Assembly: GCF_000241325.1 (NCBI RefSeq)
Contig: NZ_BAEI01000001.1
Coordinates: forward strand, 1 to 64,000
DNA length: 64,000 nucleotides
Source: Gordonia polyisoprenivorans NBRC 16320 = JCM 10675
GTDB lineage: Bacteria; Actinomycetota; Actinomycetes; Mycobacteriales; Mycobacteriaceae
Direction: 5' to 3'
The position numbers and the translations under genes were made by a program. This document shows positions 27,610 through 36,628 of the stretch, one piece after another (the first letter of the stretch is position 1; every line of letters begins with the position of its first letter). The notes under the pieces are model-generated. The model was not told where the DNA came from. It searched no databases and saw only the letters and a list, made by a program, of their open reading frames with translations.

Positions 27610-29598
27610 ATGGCCACGGATTCGGCTCCGGCCGCCGCCCCACAGGGACGCCGCAAGCGCGTTCACCCGGTCGATCAGGTGCCACCGTTCGGCAAACTCG
27701 TCACCCTCGGGTTCCAGCACGTGGTCGCCTTCTACGCCGGAGCCGTCCTCGTCCCGCTGCTGATCGCGAACGCCATCGGGCTCGACGATCAGGCACTCAC
27801 CATGCTCATCACCGCCGACCTGTTCACCTGCGGCATCGCCTCGCTGCTGCAGGCGGTCGGCATCTGGAAGATCGGCGTCCGCCTACCACTGCTGCAGGGC
27901 ATCACCTTCGCGACGCTCGCTCCTGTCATCAAGATCGCCAACGATCACGGTGGCGGTCGGGTCGGCCTGCTGACGGTGTACGGCGCGGTGATCTCGGCCG
28001 GCGTGTTCACCTTCCTGATCGCACCGTTCTTCGCCAAACTGATCCGCTTCTTCCCACCGGTGGTCACCGGCACCGTCATCACGATCATCGGCATCAGCCT
28101 GATCCCGGTCGGTGCGGGCGACGCGGTCACCGACCCCAACAGCGCCACCGGCGCGCACGACGCCGGGAACGGCCGGTGGGTTGTCTACTGCATCTGCACC
28201 ATCGCGCTGATCGTGCTGATGCAGCGATTCTTCCGAGGCTTCTGGGCGACCATCTCGATCCTGCTCGGCCTCGGCGTCATGACCTTCGTCGCATGGTGTT
28301 TCGGCGACGCCCACTTCGACCGGGTCGCCGAGGCGAGCTGGGTCGGCTTCACCCCGCCGTTCGCCTTCGGATGGCCCCGATTCGATCTCATCGCGATCGT
28401 GTCACTGATCGTGGTGCTCATGGTGACCGCGGTGGAATCGACGGGCTCGGTCTTCGCGACCGGAGAGATCGTCGGCAAACGCATCCGCAAGGAGGACATC
28501 GCCGCCACCGTCCGCGCCGACGGCATCGCCACCATCATCGGCGGCAGCTTCAACTCGTTCCCGTACACGGCGTTCTCCGAGAATGTCGGCCTGGTCCGGA
28601 TGACCGGGGTCAAGAGCCGGTTCGTCGTCGCCTGCGCCGGCGGCATCATGATCATCCTGGGCGTCCTGCCCAAGACCGCGAACATCGTCGGGTCGATTCC
28701 CTCCCCGGTTCTCGGCGGCGCCGCACTCATCATGTTCGCGACGGTCGCCATCGTCGGCATCCAGACGCTGACGACCGTCGACTTCACCGACCACCGCAAC
28801 CTGTCGATCGCCGCGACCTCCATCGCCGTGGCCCTCTACGTCCAGTTCTCACAGTCGTCGGCTCCGACGACCATCCTGGACAAGGGCGCGGAGGTGAAGG
28901 TCCCGGAACTGCCCGGCGTCGACATCGCCGTGCCGGGCATCCTGCAGATCCCCTTCTCCACCGGCATCACCATGGGCGCGATCACCGCCATCCTGATGAA
29001 CATCCTGTTCTTCCACATCGGCAGCAAGGGACCGGCCGTCGCCGGAGGCGGTTCGATCACGCTCGACGAGGTGAACACCATGAGCAAGGAGAAGTTCCGC
29101 GAGACCTTCGGCGAGGTTGTGCAGGGCGTCGACTGGGTTCTCGACAGAGCTTGGGAGCAGCGGCCTTTCGACGACGTACACGATCTGCGCAGCGCCTTCC
29201 AGGAGGCGATGCTGACCGGCAGCGACACCCAGCAGCTCGACCTGATCCGGGCCTTCCCCGACCTCGGCGCCGAGGACGAGGAAACCGGCGAGCTGATCGC
29301 GGTCGACCACAAGGGTCTGTCGCACCTCGAGGAGACCGAGCACGAGAACGTCGTGAATCTCGCTGCCGCCTATCGGGAGCACTTCGGGTTCCCGTTGGTG
29401 ATCTGCGCCCGTGAGACCGAACGCTACGACCGCGTGCTGCGCAACGGCTGGTCCCGCATGGACAACTCGGAAACCTCCGAGAAGTCGTTCGCGCTCATCG
29501 AGATCGCCAAGATCGTCAACCATCGCTTCGACGATCTGGTTGCCGACGCCAACCCGCTGACGTCGGTGCGATTCGGCCGTCAGCCCGAACTCTCCTAG
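27610..29598 (+). CDS. NCS2 urate/xanthine permease fused to an OHCU-decarboxylase-like domain
   Basis: 662 residues. Residues about 25-470 are an NCS2 (nucleobase-cation symporter 2) permease with some 12-14 helices: LLQGITFATLAPVI, VVLMVTAVESTGSVFATGEIVGK (substrate Glu region), FNSFPYTAFSENVGLVRMTGVKSR. Residues about 486-655 are homologous to OHCU decarboxylase, the last enzyme of the uricase pathway: DWVLDRAWEQRPF, LAAAYREHFGFPLVIC, FALIEIAKIVNHR. The catalytic His of the family (xHPDL) is Phe549 (RAFPDLG), and the EQ-type catalytic Glu is also not conserved, so the domain is probably inactive. I chose the second ATG (27610) because AGGAG lies 7 bases before it. Followed by a true OHCU decarboxylase and HIU hydrolase, so urate is the likely cargo. 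Confidence 0.85.
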   Translation: MATDSAPAAAPQGRRKRVHPVDQVPPFGKLVTLGFQHVVAFYAGAVLVPLLIANAIGLDDQALTMLITADLFTCGIASLLQAVGIWKIGVRLPLLQGITFATLAPVIKIANDHGGGRVGLLTVYGAVISAGVFTFLIAPFFAKLIRFFPPVVTGTVITIIGISLIPVGAGDAVTDPNSATGAHDAGNGRWVVYCICTIALIVLMQRFFRGFWATISILLGLGVMTFVAWCFGDAHFDRVAEASWVGFTPPFAFGWPRFDLIAIVSLIVVLMVTAVESTGSVFATGEIVGKRIRKEDIAATVRADGIATIIGGSFNSFPYTAFSENVGLVRMTGVKSRFVVACAGGIMIILGVLPKTANIVGSIPSPVLGGAALIMFATVAIVGIQTLTTVDFTDHRNLSIAATSIAVALYVQFSQSSAPTTILDKGAEVKVPELPGVDIAVPGILQIPFSTGITMGAITAILMNILFFHIGSKGPAVAGGGSITLDEVNTMSKEKFRETFGEVVQGVDWVLDRAWEQRPFDDVHDLRSAFQEAMLTGSDTQQLDLIRAFPDLGAEDEETGELIAVDHKGLSHLEETEHENVVNLAAAYREHFGFPLVICARETERYDRVLRNGWSRMDNSETSEKSFALIEIAKIVNHRFDDLVADANPLTSVRFGRQPELS

Positions 29599-29608
29599 GC
29601 TGATCGGC

Positions 29609-30130
29609 GTGCGACGAGTCGACTGGCGAGGGTTGCCCAGTTTCAACGAGCTGACCGAACGGCAGGCCATCGGCACGCTCTACGAATGTTGTAGCTCGTC
29701 GATCTGGGCGCTGCGTGTGGCCAGGGCCCGACCGTTCTCCGACGACGAGGCACTGCTCTCCTATGCCGATCTCATCCTGGCCGAGCTCACCGACGCCGAC
29801 CTCGACGAGGCCCTCGCCGGTCATCCCCGCATCGGCGACCGCCCGGACAACGCGTCCTCCACCCGTGAGCAGTCCGGGGTGACCGGCGCCGATCCGCTGG
29901 TGTTGGCCGAACTCAAGGAGCTCAACAAGACCTACGAGGAGAAGTTCGGACACGTGTACCTCGTCTTCGCCAACGGGCGGCCCGCGGCAGAGTTGCTGGC
30001 CATCCTCAAGGAACGCATGCGCAACGACCCGGCGACCGAGCGCCGGGTATTACGGATGGAGTTGGCCAAGATCAACCGAAGCCGACTGCAGCGCATGCTC
30101 ACCCCGGCGATCCAGTATGTTGACGACTGA
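29609..30130 (+). CDS. 2-oxo-4-hydroxy-4-carboxy-5-ureidoimidazoline (OHCU) decarboxylase
   Basis: 173 residues. Converts OHCU to S-allantoin, third step of urate breakdown. The catalytic His is H72 in GHPRIGD and the catalytic Glu is E87 in TREQSGV, both intact, unlike the fused copy just upstream. LNKTYEEKFGHVYLVFANGR matches the family. GTG start 11 bases after the permease stop; the HIU hydrolase follows, so the set is an operon. Confidence 0.9.
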   Translation: MRRVDWRGLPSFNELTERQAIGTLYECCSSSIWALRVARARPFSDDEALLSYADLILAELTDADLDEALAGHPRIGDRPDNASSTREQSGVTGADPLVLAELKELNKTYEEKFGHVYLVFANGRPAAELLAILKERMRNDPATERRVLRMELAKINRSRLQRMLTPAIQYVDD

Positions 30131-30166
30131 GCACCGCAGGCGACCCACGAGGAGCGAGCCACCGAG

Positions 30167-30493
30167 ATGACCGGTCTGTCCACCCATGTCCTCGACGCGG
30201 TCTCCGGCGCACCCGCGGTGGGCGTCGGCGTATCCCTACAGGATGCCGCGGGCGGCGAAGTCGCCTCCGGCGTCACCGATTCCGACGGTCGCATCGCGCA
30301 GGTGAACACCGACCCACTCGTGCCCGGCATCTACCATCTGGTGTTCGACACCGGAGAGTGGTTCGCCGACAACGACATCCGGGGGTTCTACCCGGAGGTC
30401 GACATCTGCTTCACCGTCGACGATCCCGAACGGCATCACCACGTCCCGCTGCTGCTGAGCCCGTACTCGTACTCCACCTATCGCGGTAGCTGA
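30167..30493 (+). CDS. 5-hydroxyisourate hydrolase (transthyretin-like)
   Basis: 108 residues. Hydrolyses 5-hydroxyisourate, the uricase product, to OHCU. The transthyretin-related fold shows LSTHVLDAVSGAPA at the N-terminus and the diagnostic C-terminal tetrapeptide YRGS, both bearing active-site residues. Acts just before the OHCU decarboxylase encoded upstream. Uricase itself is not found downstream; the next element is the metE riboswitch. Confidence 0.94.
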   Translation: MTGLSTHVLDAVSGAPAVGVGVSLQDAAGGEVASGVTDSDGRIAQVNTDPLVPGIYHLVFDTGEWFADNDIRGFYPEVDICFTVDDPERHHHVPLLLSPYSYSTYRGS

Positions 30494-30536
30494 CCGGGCG
30501 CGCACACCGATATCCGGGGGCATCCTCTATGCTCGG

Positions 30537-30772
30537 CGGTGCAGTTGGTTCGCCGCCCCGTCCGTCGTGGCCTCCGATGTCATGGAGGCCCCGCGTCCGG
30601 GTCCGGCGTCGTAAGAGGGAATCCGGTGCGAATCCGGAACTGTCCCGCAGCGGTATGTCGGAACGACCGCCGTCATCGAGCACTGGACGCACGCGTCCGG
30701 GAAGCGACGGCCACTAGGACCGCGACCTGATGGTCGCCCGCCGACGAGTCCGAAGACCTGCCTGCTGTACCG
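30537..30772 (+). ncRNA. Cobalamin riboswitch upstream of metE
   Basis: The conserved core GGGAATCCGGTGCGAATCCG begins at about 30618 and continues with ACTGTCCCGCAGCGGT; the 3' box GAGTCCGAAGACCTGCC (about 30747-30763) closes it. Outer stem P1 pairs CGGTGCAG (30537-30544) with CTGTACCG (30765-30772), with one G-T pair. TATGCT (30528-30533) is a suitable -10 element just ahead. Adenosylcobalamin binding should repress metE when B12 is available, as known for metE genes of actinobacteria. The leader continues 162 bases to the metE ATG. Confidence 0.93.
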
Positions 30773-30885
30773 GCCGCGCCGCGGCCGGTGGCTCGTCGCC
30801 TCGTGGAATGGGCGCAGGTCGAAGCGAGTGCCAGGTGATGCGCGGATGCCGTGCACGTTCCCTCCGGCGTCCCCCTTCGGCACGC

Positions 30886-30922
30886 CCTGCAACGGCGACG
30901 GACCGTCGGAAACCATTGCAGG
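30886..30922 (+). promoter_or_regulatory. Hairpin that pairs with the metE Shine-Dalgarno
   Basis: CCTGCAA (30886-30892) is perfectly complementary to TTGCAGG (30916-30922), which overlaps the ribosome site AGGAG (30920-30924) of metE. A nested stem CGACG/CGTCG (30896-30900/30904-30908) stabilises the loop. If formed, it would hide the ribosome site and could be the expression platform by which the riboswitch acts on translation. This is inferred from sequence only. Confidence 0.6.
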
Positions 30923-30934
30923 AGTGCACCACCC

Positions 30935-33223
30935 ATGTCCCAACGGACGACCCCGTTTTCCGCCACCGTACTCGGCACACCACGCATCGGGCCACACCGT
31001 GAGCTCAAGCGCGCGATCGAGAGCTACTGGGCCGGGCGCATCGACGCCGCCGGCCTCGAGACCGTGGCCGCCGGGCTGCGGCGCGACACCATCGCGACGC
31101 TGGCGGCGGCCGGCCTCGACTCGATCCCGGTCAACACCTTCTCCTATTACGATCAGATGCTCGACACCGCCGTGCTGCTCGGCGCCCTGCCCGAGCGGGT
31201 CGCACACATCACCGATCCCCTCGACCGCTACTTCGCAGCGGCCCGCGGCACCGCCGACGTCACGCCGCTGGAGATGACCAAGTGGTTCGACACCAACTAC
31301 CACTACCTCGTGCCCGAGATCGGCGACGCGACAGCCTTCTCCCTGCACCCGGAGAAGGTGCTCGCGGAGGTGGCCGAGGCGCAGGCCGCCGGTGTGAGCG
31401 CACGTCCGGTCGTCATCGGGCCGATCACCTTTCTGGCGTTGTCGAAATCCGCTCATGACACCGCAGGCGGTGGCTCCCCGCTCGATCGCCTCAACGAGTT
31501 GCTGCCGCTGTATCTGGATCTGTTGGCCCGCCTGGCCGACACCGGAGTCGAGTGGGTACAGATCGACGAACCGATCCTGGTCACCGATGCCGCAGAGCGC
31601 CTCCCCGCGCTGGCCGGCTCGGTGTACTCGACCCTCGCGCAAGCGAGCTCGCGACCGGCACTCTGTGTCGCCACGTACTTCGGCGACGCCCGGGACAGTG
31701 TGCGAGCCCTTGCGCGCACCGGCATCGAGGCGGTGGCCGTCGATGTGATCGAGGGCTCCCTCGAGTCGGTGGCCGACGTACCCGAACTGGCCGACATGCT
31801 CGTCGTGGCCGGCGTGGTCAATGGGCGCAACATCTGGCGTACCGATCTCGAGAAAGCCCTGGCCACCCTGGGCACCCTGCTCGGGTCGGCGGGGTCGTTG
31901 GCGGTGTCCACCTCGTGTTCGACGCTGCACGTGCCGTATTCCGTCGAACCCGAAACCGGGCTCGACGACAACCTGCGCGGTTGGCTGGCCTTTGCCGCGG
32001 AGAAGTACCGCGAGGTCGCGATCCTGTCCGAGGCGTTGCGCCACGGTCGGGAGTCCCAGGCCGACGCGTTCGACGCCGCCGCCGCCGCGTTGGCCACCCG
32101 CGAATCCGATCCGCGAGTGCACAACCCGGCCGTGCGTGAGCGTCTGGCCGCCATCACCGACGCCGACCGCAAGCGAGGCGATGCCGCGACCCGCTCGGCT
32201 GCGCAATCCGAGCGACTGAATCTCCCGCCGTTGCCCACCACGACGATCGGCTCCTATCCGCAGACCTCGGCGATCCGGCTGGCCCGCGCCGCGCTGCGCT
32301 CCGGTGAGATCGATGACGCCGAGTACGTCCGTCGGATGCAGGCAGAAATCGCCGATGTGGTTGCGCTGCAAGAGGAGATCGGACTCGATGTACTCGTCCA
32401 CGGCGAGCCGGAGCGCAACGACATGGTGCAGTATTTCGCCGAGCAACTCGACGGCTTCTTCGCCACCGCCCATGCCTGGGTGCAGTCCTACGGGACCCGG
32501 TGCGTGCGTCCGCCGATTCTGTTCGGCGACGTCTCCCGCCCGGCGCCGATGACCGTCGACTGGATCGCCTACGCCCAATCGCTGACCGGCAAGCCGGTCA
32601 AGGGCATGCTCACCGGGCCCGTCACGATCCTCGCGTGGTCATTCGTGCGTGACGATCAACCCCTGTCCGACTCGGCCGACCAGATCGCCCTCGCGATCCG
32701 GGACGAGACGATCGATCTCGAGCGGATCGGCATCGGCATCATCCAGGTCGACGAGCCGGCCCTGCGTGAGCTGCTCCCGCTGCGGGACGCCGACAAGCCC
32801 GCGTACCTCGACTGGGCGGTCCGGGCATTCCGGCTGGCCACCTCGGGCGTCGCCGACGCCACGCAGGTCCACACCCATCTGTGCTACTCGGAGTTCGGCG
32901 AGGTCATCGGTGCGATCGCCGAACTCGACGCCGATGTCACCTCGATCGAGGCGGCACGGTCGAGCATGGAGGTCCTCGACGACCTCAACGCCATCGGATT
33001 CGCCAACGGCGTCGGGCCGGGTGTGTACGACATCCACTCACCGCGTGTCCCCGACGTCACCGAGATCGAATCGTCGTTGCGCGCGGCGCTCGATGCCGTC
33101 GGGCCGCAGCGCCTGTGGGTGAATCCGGACTGCGGTCTGAAGACTCGCGGCACCACCGAGGTGACCGCGGCGCTGACGAATCTGGTCTCTGCGGCCAAAG
33201 CGGCACGCGCACTGGCCAACTGA
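30935..33223 (+). CDS. metE: Cobalamin-independent methionine synthase
   Basis: 762 residues, full-length two-barrel enzyme transferring the methyl group of 5-methyltetrahydrofolate (polyglutamate) to homocysteine. The C-terminal zinc ligands are visible as H648 and C650 in HTHLCYSEF and C733 in NPDCGLKTR. The start ATG (30935) follows AGGAG by 10 bases. Controlled by the upstream cobalamin riboswitch, so it should be expressed when B12 is scarce and a B12-dependent enzyme (metH, elsewhere) cannot work. It is directly followed, tail to tail, by a second methionine synthase system. Confidence 0.97.
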   Translation: MSQRTTPFSATVLGTPRIGPHRELKRAIESYWAGRIDAAGLETVAAGLRRDTIATLAAAGLDSIPVNTFSYYDQMLDTAVLLGALPERVAHITDPLDRYFAAARGTADVTPLEMTKWFDTNYHYLVPEIGDATAFSLHPEKVLAEVAEAQAAGVSARPVVIGPITFLALSKSAHDTAGGGSPLDRLNELLPLYLDLLARLADTGVEWVQIDEPILVTDAAERLPALAGSVYSTLAQASSRPALCVATYFGDARDSVRALARTGIEAVAVDVIEGSLESVADVPELADMLVVAGVVNGRNIWRTDLEKALATLGTLLGSAGSLAVSTSCSTLHVPYSVEPETGLDDNLRGWLAFAAEKYREVAILSEALRHGRESQADAFDAAAAALATRESDPRVHNPAVRERLAAITDADRKRGDAATRSAAQSERLNLPPLPTTTIGSYPQTSAIRLARAALRSGEIDDAEYVRRMQAEIADVVALQEEIGLDVLVHGEPERNDMVQYFAEQLDGFFATAHAWVQSYGTRCVRPPILFGDVSRPAPMTVDWIAYAQSLTGKPVKGMLTGPVTILAWSFVRDDQPLSDSADQIALAIRDETIDLERIGIGIIQVDEPALRELLPLRDADKPAYLDWAVRAFRLATSGVADATQVHTHLCYSEFGEVIGAIAELDADVTSIEAARSSMEVLDDLNAIGFANGVGPGVYDIHSPRVPDVTEIESSLRAALDAVGPQRLWVNPDCGLKTRGTTEVTAALTNLVSAAKAARALAN

Positions 33224-33307
33224 GCCGGACAGTCAGCTGAGCCGATTGCGGAGGCCGGTCGGGAGGACCCGGGTGTGCGACCCCGGGTTCGCTCCGTGGT
33301 CGGTCGG

Positions 33308-33420
33308 CAGATCTCGCACCGACCAGTGTGAGGTCGCTTGTCGGCCGTCGAGGAGTCCCGCGGCGGCGAGTGCGATCGATCCCGTGCAGACGCTGGTCAC
33401 GTACTGCGCGGAACGCCCGA
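33308..33420 (-). pseudogene. Fragment of a DJ-1/PfpI-family gene
   Basis: The minus strand reads [19 protein letters not shown] then [11 protein letters not shown], the nucleophile-elbow region of DJ-1/PfpI proteins (isonitrile hydratase/GlxA type, Cys in SVCTG). Only about 37 recognisable residues remain. The upstream side stops where the mesD coding region begins (stop at 33423), and the downstream side passes into unrelated sequence ending at a stop near 33237. This looks like a gene truncated when the mesD island arrived. Confidence 0.65.
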
Positions 33421-33422
33421 GG

Positions 33423-34448
33423 TTAGGAGAGCTCTTTGCGAAGAATGGCGGCGCCCTGGGCGAGCGCGACCATCTTCTGCCGTGCGACACCACGTGCGAG
33501 CGGTGCCATGCCGCAGTTCCCGCTGGCGTAGAGCTTGTCCTTGTCGACGAAGGGGAGTGCTTTGCGCAGTGTCGCTGCCACTTCCGCCGGCGTCTCGATG
33601 GTGTCGCTGGCCACGTCGATCGCTCCCAGCATGACCGTCTTGCCACGGAGTAGTTCGATCACCTCGACAGGAACCCGCGAGTTGTGGCTCTCCAGGGACA
33701 CGATGTCGATCGATGATTGTTGCAATAGTGGGAACGACTCTTCGTACTGGCGCCATTCGGGCCCCAGCGTTGCCTTCCAGTCGGTGTTGGCCTTGATGCC
33801 GTAGCCGTAACAGATGTGGACGGCGGTTCGGCAGCTCAGTCCTTCGGTGGCCCGCTCGAGTGCCGCGATACCCCAGTCCTTGAGTTCGTCGAAGAACACG
33901 TTGAATGCGGGCTCGTCGATCTGGATGATGTCGACGCCGGCCGCCTGCAAGTCCTTTGCTTCTTGGTTCAGGATGGTTGCGAACTCCCACGCGAGCTGCT
34001 CGCGGCTCCGGTAGTGGTCGTCGTAGAGGGTGTCGATCATTGTCATCGGGCCGGGGAGGGCCCATTTGATCGGCTGATCGGTTTCGACCCGAAGACGCTT
34101 CGCATCCTCTGCGAAGACCGACTCTTCGCGACTCACCGCGCCGACAACCGTCGGGACACTCGCGTCATAGCGGTCACGAATGCGCACGGTCTCACGGCGG
34201 TCGAAATCGACGCCACTGAGGTGCTCGATGAACGTGGTCACGAAGTGCTGACGTGTCTGTTCACCATCGCTGATGATGTCGAGCCCGGCTCGACTCTGAT
34301 CGTGTGCCGCGAGTGTCTGGGCGTCGAGCTTCCCCTGCCGCAGTTCGTCGTCGTGTAACTTCCACGGGGACCAGAGCTTCTCCGGCTCGGAGAGCCACGC
34401 GGGCTTGGGCAGGCTGCCGACGATCGTGGCGGGCAGGAGTTCATTCAT
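33423..34448 (-). CDS. mesD: Core-type methionine synthase MesD
   Basis: 341 residues with only the C-terminal barrel of MetE. Zinc ligands: H211-x-C213 in VHICYGYG, Glu in SLESHN, C312 in SGNCGMAP. It lacks the N-terminal folate-binding half of MetE. Proteins of this type paired with DUF1852 were named MesD and MesX, from genetic data, as a folate-independent methionine synthase system (as I recall, from the work of Price, Deutschbauer and Arkin). The adjacent DUF1852 gene supports that call. The ATG at 34448 has GAGG 8 bases upstream. Base usage is richer in A/T than neighbouring genes, suggesting transfer. Confidence 0.85.
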   Translation of the reverse strand: MNELLPATIVGSLPKPAWLSEPEKLWSPWKLHDDELRQGKLDAQTLAAHDQSRAGLDIISDGEQTRQHFVTTFIEHLSGVDFDRRETVRIRDRYDASVPTVVGAVSREESVFAEDAKRLRVETDQPIKWALPGPMTMIDTLYDDHYRSREQLAWEFATILNQEAKDLQAAGVDIIQIDEPAFNVFFDELKDWGIAALERATEGLSCRTAVHICYGYGIKANTDWKATLGPEWRQYEESFPLLQQSSIDIVSLESHNSRVPVEVIELLRGKTVMLGAIDVASDTIETPAEVAATLRKALPFVDKDKLYASGNCGMAPLARGVARQKMVALAQGAAILRKELS

Positions 34449-34474
34449 CTCGGATACCTCAGTTCTCGCGCCGA

Positions 34475-35446
34475 TCAGGCCGATTGCTTTGTCGCCCAAC
34501 GCGCAAGGACATCGCCGTACGGTTTCATGAGCCTCACCTCGGTGAATTTTCCCTGGGTGGCCGCGAGCTGGGTGCGTTCGACCCGGTCGTAAGTCACCTG
34601 CGGGAGTGAGTAGTTGCCGTAGTCGAGACTCGGCCGGTACACCTGTGCCGCCGCTGTGTTCGCGCTGTAGATCTCGGGACGGTAGATCTTCTGGAACGTC
34701 TCCATCGTCGCGACCGTTCCCGCAAGCGCGATGAACGAGTAGTCGTTGAGTAGGTCGCCGCGGTGGTAGAAGGCCAGCGGGGCAACGGAACCCGGAGGCA
34801 TGAAGTAGCGGACCGTGAGCCCCATCTTGCCAAAGTACTCATCGGTGAGCGACAGCGCGTCCGACACATACTCCACCCCCAGAATCGGGTGGTGGTTCGT
34901 GAGGCGGGTGTAGGTCCGCGACGTCGAGACGCTGATGCAGATGACCGGCGGCTGGGAGAACCGTTGGCGGTACTCGTCCGATTCGAGGAAGCGCTGAAAG
35001 ACCTGCCCGTGCAGATCGCCGAAGTCGCTGGGGACACCCGTCGCCTGGTGTCCGGGGAGCCGAACGCTGAAGTCGTAGTCGCGAATGTAGGAGGAGAAGT
35101 TGTTTCCGACGATGCCCTTGGTACGGGTCCCCGTGGCGGTCTCGACGATGTCCACGTCGAGCACCTCGATCACCGGAAATGCGGCGTCGTCCCCTACCGA
35201 GGCGAGATGTAGGTCCACCGAGACGATGTCGAGTTCGAGTTCGTAGCGGTCACCGCGCGGATTGTCCCAGTGGAGCAGTTCATTGACCCGGGTGTTCATC
35301 ATCGTCACGGCGTTGCGAAGATTCTGCTCACGGTCGTCGCCGCGTGCGAGATTCGCGAAGTTCGTCGTTCCACGTGAGCTGCTCGACGGGGTGTAGCCCT
35401 CGTCGAAGCGCGTCGTACCGATGCTGAAGACACATTCGTTTGTCAT
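34475..35446 (-). CDS. mesX: DUF1852 protein MesX, partner of MesD
   Basis: 323 residues of the DUF1852 family (FDEGYTPSSSSRGTTNFANL near the N-terminus, NLRNAVTMMNTRVNELLHWDNP). In the MesD system it is needed for methionine synthesis; its chemistry is unresolved and oxygen may be involved. Located 26 bases upstream of mesD on the same strand, so one operon. I chose the ATG at 35446 (MTNECVF), because the family starts with a short MxNE segment; the ATG 18 bases upstream is possible. Lower-GC codon use matches mesD and the LysR gene. Confidence 0.85.
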   Translation of the reverse strand: MTNECVFSIGTTRFDEGYTPSSSSRGTTNFANLARGDDREQNLRNAVTMMNTRVNELLHWDNPRGDRYELELDIVSVDLHLASVGDDAAFPVIEVLDVDIVETATGTRTKGIVGNNFSSYIRDYDFSVRLPGHQATGVPSDFGDLHGQVFQRFLESDEYRQRFSQPPVICISVSTSRTYTRLTNHHPILGVEYVSDALSLTDEYFGKMGLTVRYFMPPGSVAPLAFYHRGDLLNDYSFIALAGTVATMETFQKIYRPEIYSANTAAAQVYRPSLDYGNYSLPQVTYDRVERTQLAATQGKFTEVRLMKPYGDVLARWATKQSA

Positions 35447-35555
35447 GGTGATCAGATGCCCCATTCACTTGCACCGCGCTCAACGACGGTCGCCATCGCA
35501 CGATTCACTGCCTGAGTTACGCAGCACTTCGATCTGACTTCCCATGGTCGAGGGC

Positions 35556-35574
35556 CCATCGGCGCGACCGATGG
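35556..35574. promoter_or_regulatory. 7-bp perfect hairpin in the mesX leader
   Basis: CCATCGG (35556-35562) and CCGATGG (35568-35574) form a perfect stem around CGCGA, about 110 bases before the mesX ATG, between the LysR gene and mesX. It may be the terminator of the LysR gene, an operator, or part of a leader RNA. I could not fit the flanking sequence to a known SAM riboswitch. Confidence 0.4.
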
Positions 35575-35674
35575 CACTCGGGAGCCGGTGGCCCGAAGCG
35601 GCGTTGACAGCAGTGTATGCAGGCGCCTCTCCATAGCCTAATTACACTTCACGATACCTGGGGATAGGAATCAG

Positions 35675-36628
35675 CTATGCCAGCAGATCGACTCCGAAAC
35701 TCGATACCACATCGCGCATCTCCGCCACGAATCGCTCGGCCTGGGCGGTCAACGAGACCGAGGCATGTCCGATCCAGCCGATCTCGATGCGCTCGTCCAC
35801 CTCGAGCGGAACAGCGACTATCGACGGATCCAGATCGTCGGAGATGATGCCGGTCGAGATGGTGTACCCGCCGAGACCGATCATCAGGTTGAAGATGGTT
35901 GCTCGGTCGCTCACTCGGATGTCTTGCTTGGATGAACGCGTGGAGAGGATCTCTTCGGCGAGATAGAACGAGTTGTTCCCGCCCTGGTCGAACGTGAGCC
36001 GCGGGAGGTCGTCGAGATCCTTCAGCGTGACACTCTTCTTGCCTGCGAGGTGGTTCGTGCGGGCGATGAAAATGTGCGGTGTCGTGAAGAACAGCGGCGT
36101 AAAGGTCAGCCCCGCTTCGCGGAGCAGCTTGTTGATCACGTTTGCGTTGAAACCGTTGCGATAGAGCACGCCGACTTCACTTCGCAGAGTGCGGACATCT
36201 TCGATGATGTCCCAAGTCCGGGTCTCGCGAAGACTGAACGCGTATTCGGCAGCCTCAGAGGCTTTCACCATACGAGCAAAGGCGTCGACGACGAAGGAGT
36301 AGTGCTGAGTGGAAACGGCGAGGAGTCGGCGCGAGGGGCCGCGCCCGAGGTACCGCTGTTCCAGTAGTTCCGCTTGCTCGACGACCTGGCGCGCGTAGCT
36401 GAGGAACTCCGCCCCGTCGTCGGTGAGGGTGACTCCCCGGTTCGAGCGGACGAACAGTGAACGTTCGAGCCGGCTTTCGAGGTCCTTGAGCGCGGCGGAC
36501 ATGGTCGGTTGAGCCACATAGAGCACGTCCGCCGCGGCACTGATCGATCCCTCCGCTGCCACCTCCACGAAGTAGCGCAACTGCTGCAGCGTGATTCCAC
36601 GCAGCGCTCCTGCGGCGTGCCGTGCCAT
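35675..36628 (-). CDS. LysR-family regulator of the mesX-mesD island
   Basis: 317 residues. N-terminal winged helix-turn-helix (about 10-70: ITLQQLRYFVEVAAEGSISAAADVLYVAQPTMSAALKDLE), then the effector-binding domain (95-300). Same strand as mesX-mesD and 228 bases upstream, so regulation of that operon (possibly by a sulfur metabolite) is likely but inferred. LysR proteins usually lie divergent from their targets; here the arrangement is tandem. Codon use is less GC-rich than the surrounding genome. Confidence 0.88.
   Translation of the reverse strand: MARHAAGALRGITLQQLRYFVEVAAEGSISAAADVLYVAQPTMSAALKDLESRLERSLFVRSNRGVTLTDDGAEFLSYARQVVEQAELLEQRYLGRGPSRRLLAVSTQHYSFVVDAFARMVKASEAAEYAFSLRETRTWDIIEDVRTLRSEVGVLYRNGFNANVINKLLREAGLTFTPLFFTTPHIFIARTNHLAGKKSVTLKDLDDLPRLTFDQGGNNSFYLAEEILSTRSSKQDIRVSDRATIFNLMIGLGGYTISTGIISDDLDPSIVAVPLEVDERIEIGWIGHASVSLTAQAERFVAEMRDVVSSFGVDLLA

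Noticed and set aside
30527..32578. A long minus-strand frame across the riboswitch and metE
   Set aside because: No family features, and it crosses a structured RNA element on the other strand.
35447..35674. A SAM-type riboswitch in the mesX leader
   Set aside because: There is a 7-bp hairpin, but I could not match the SAM-I, SAM-II or SAM-IV cores; the signal is too weak to call.
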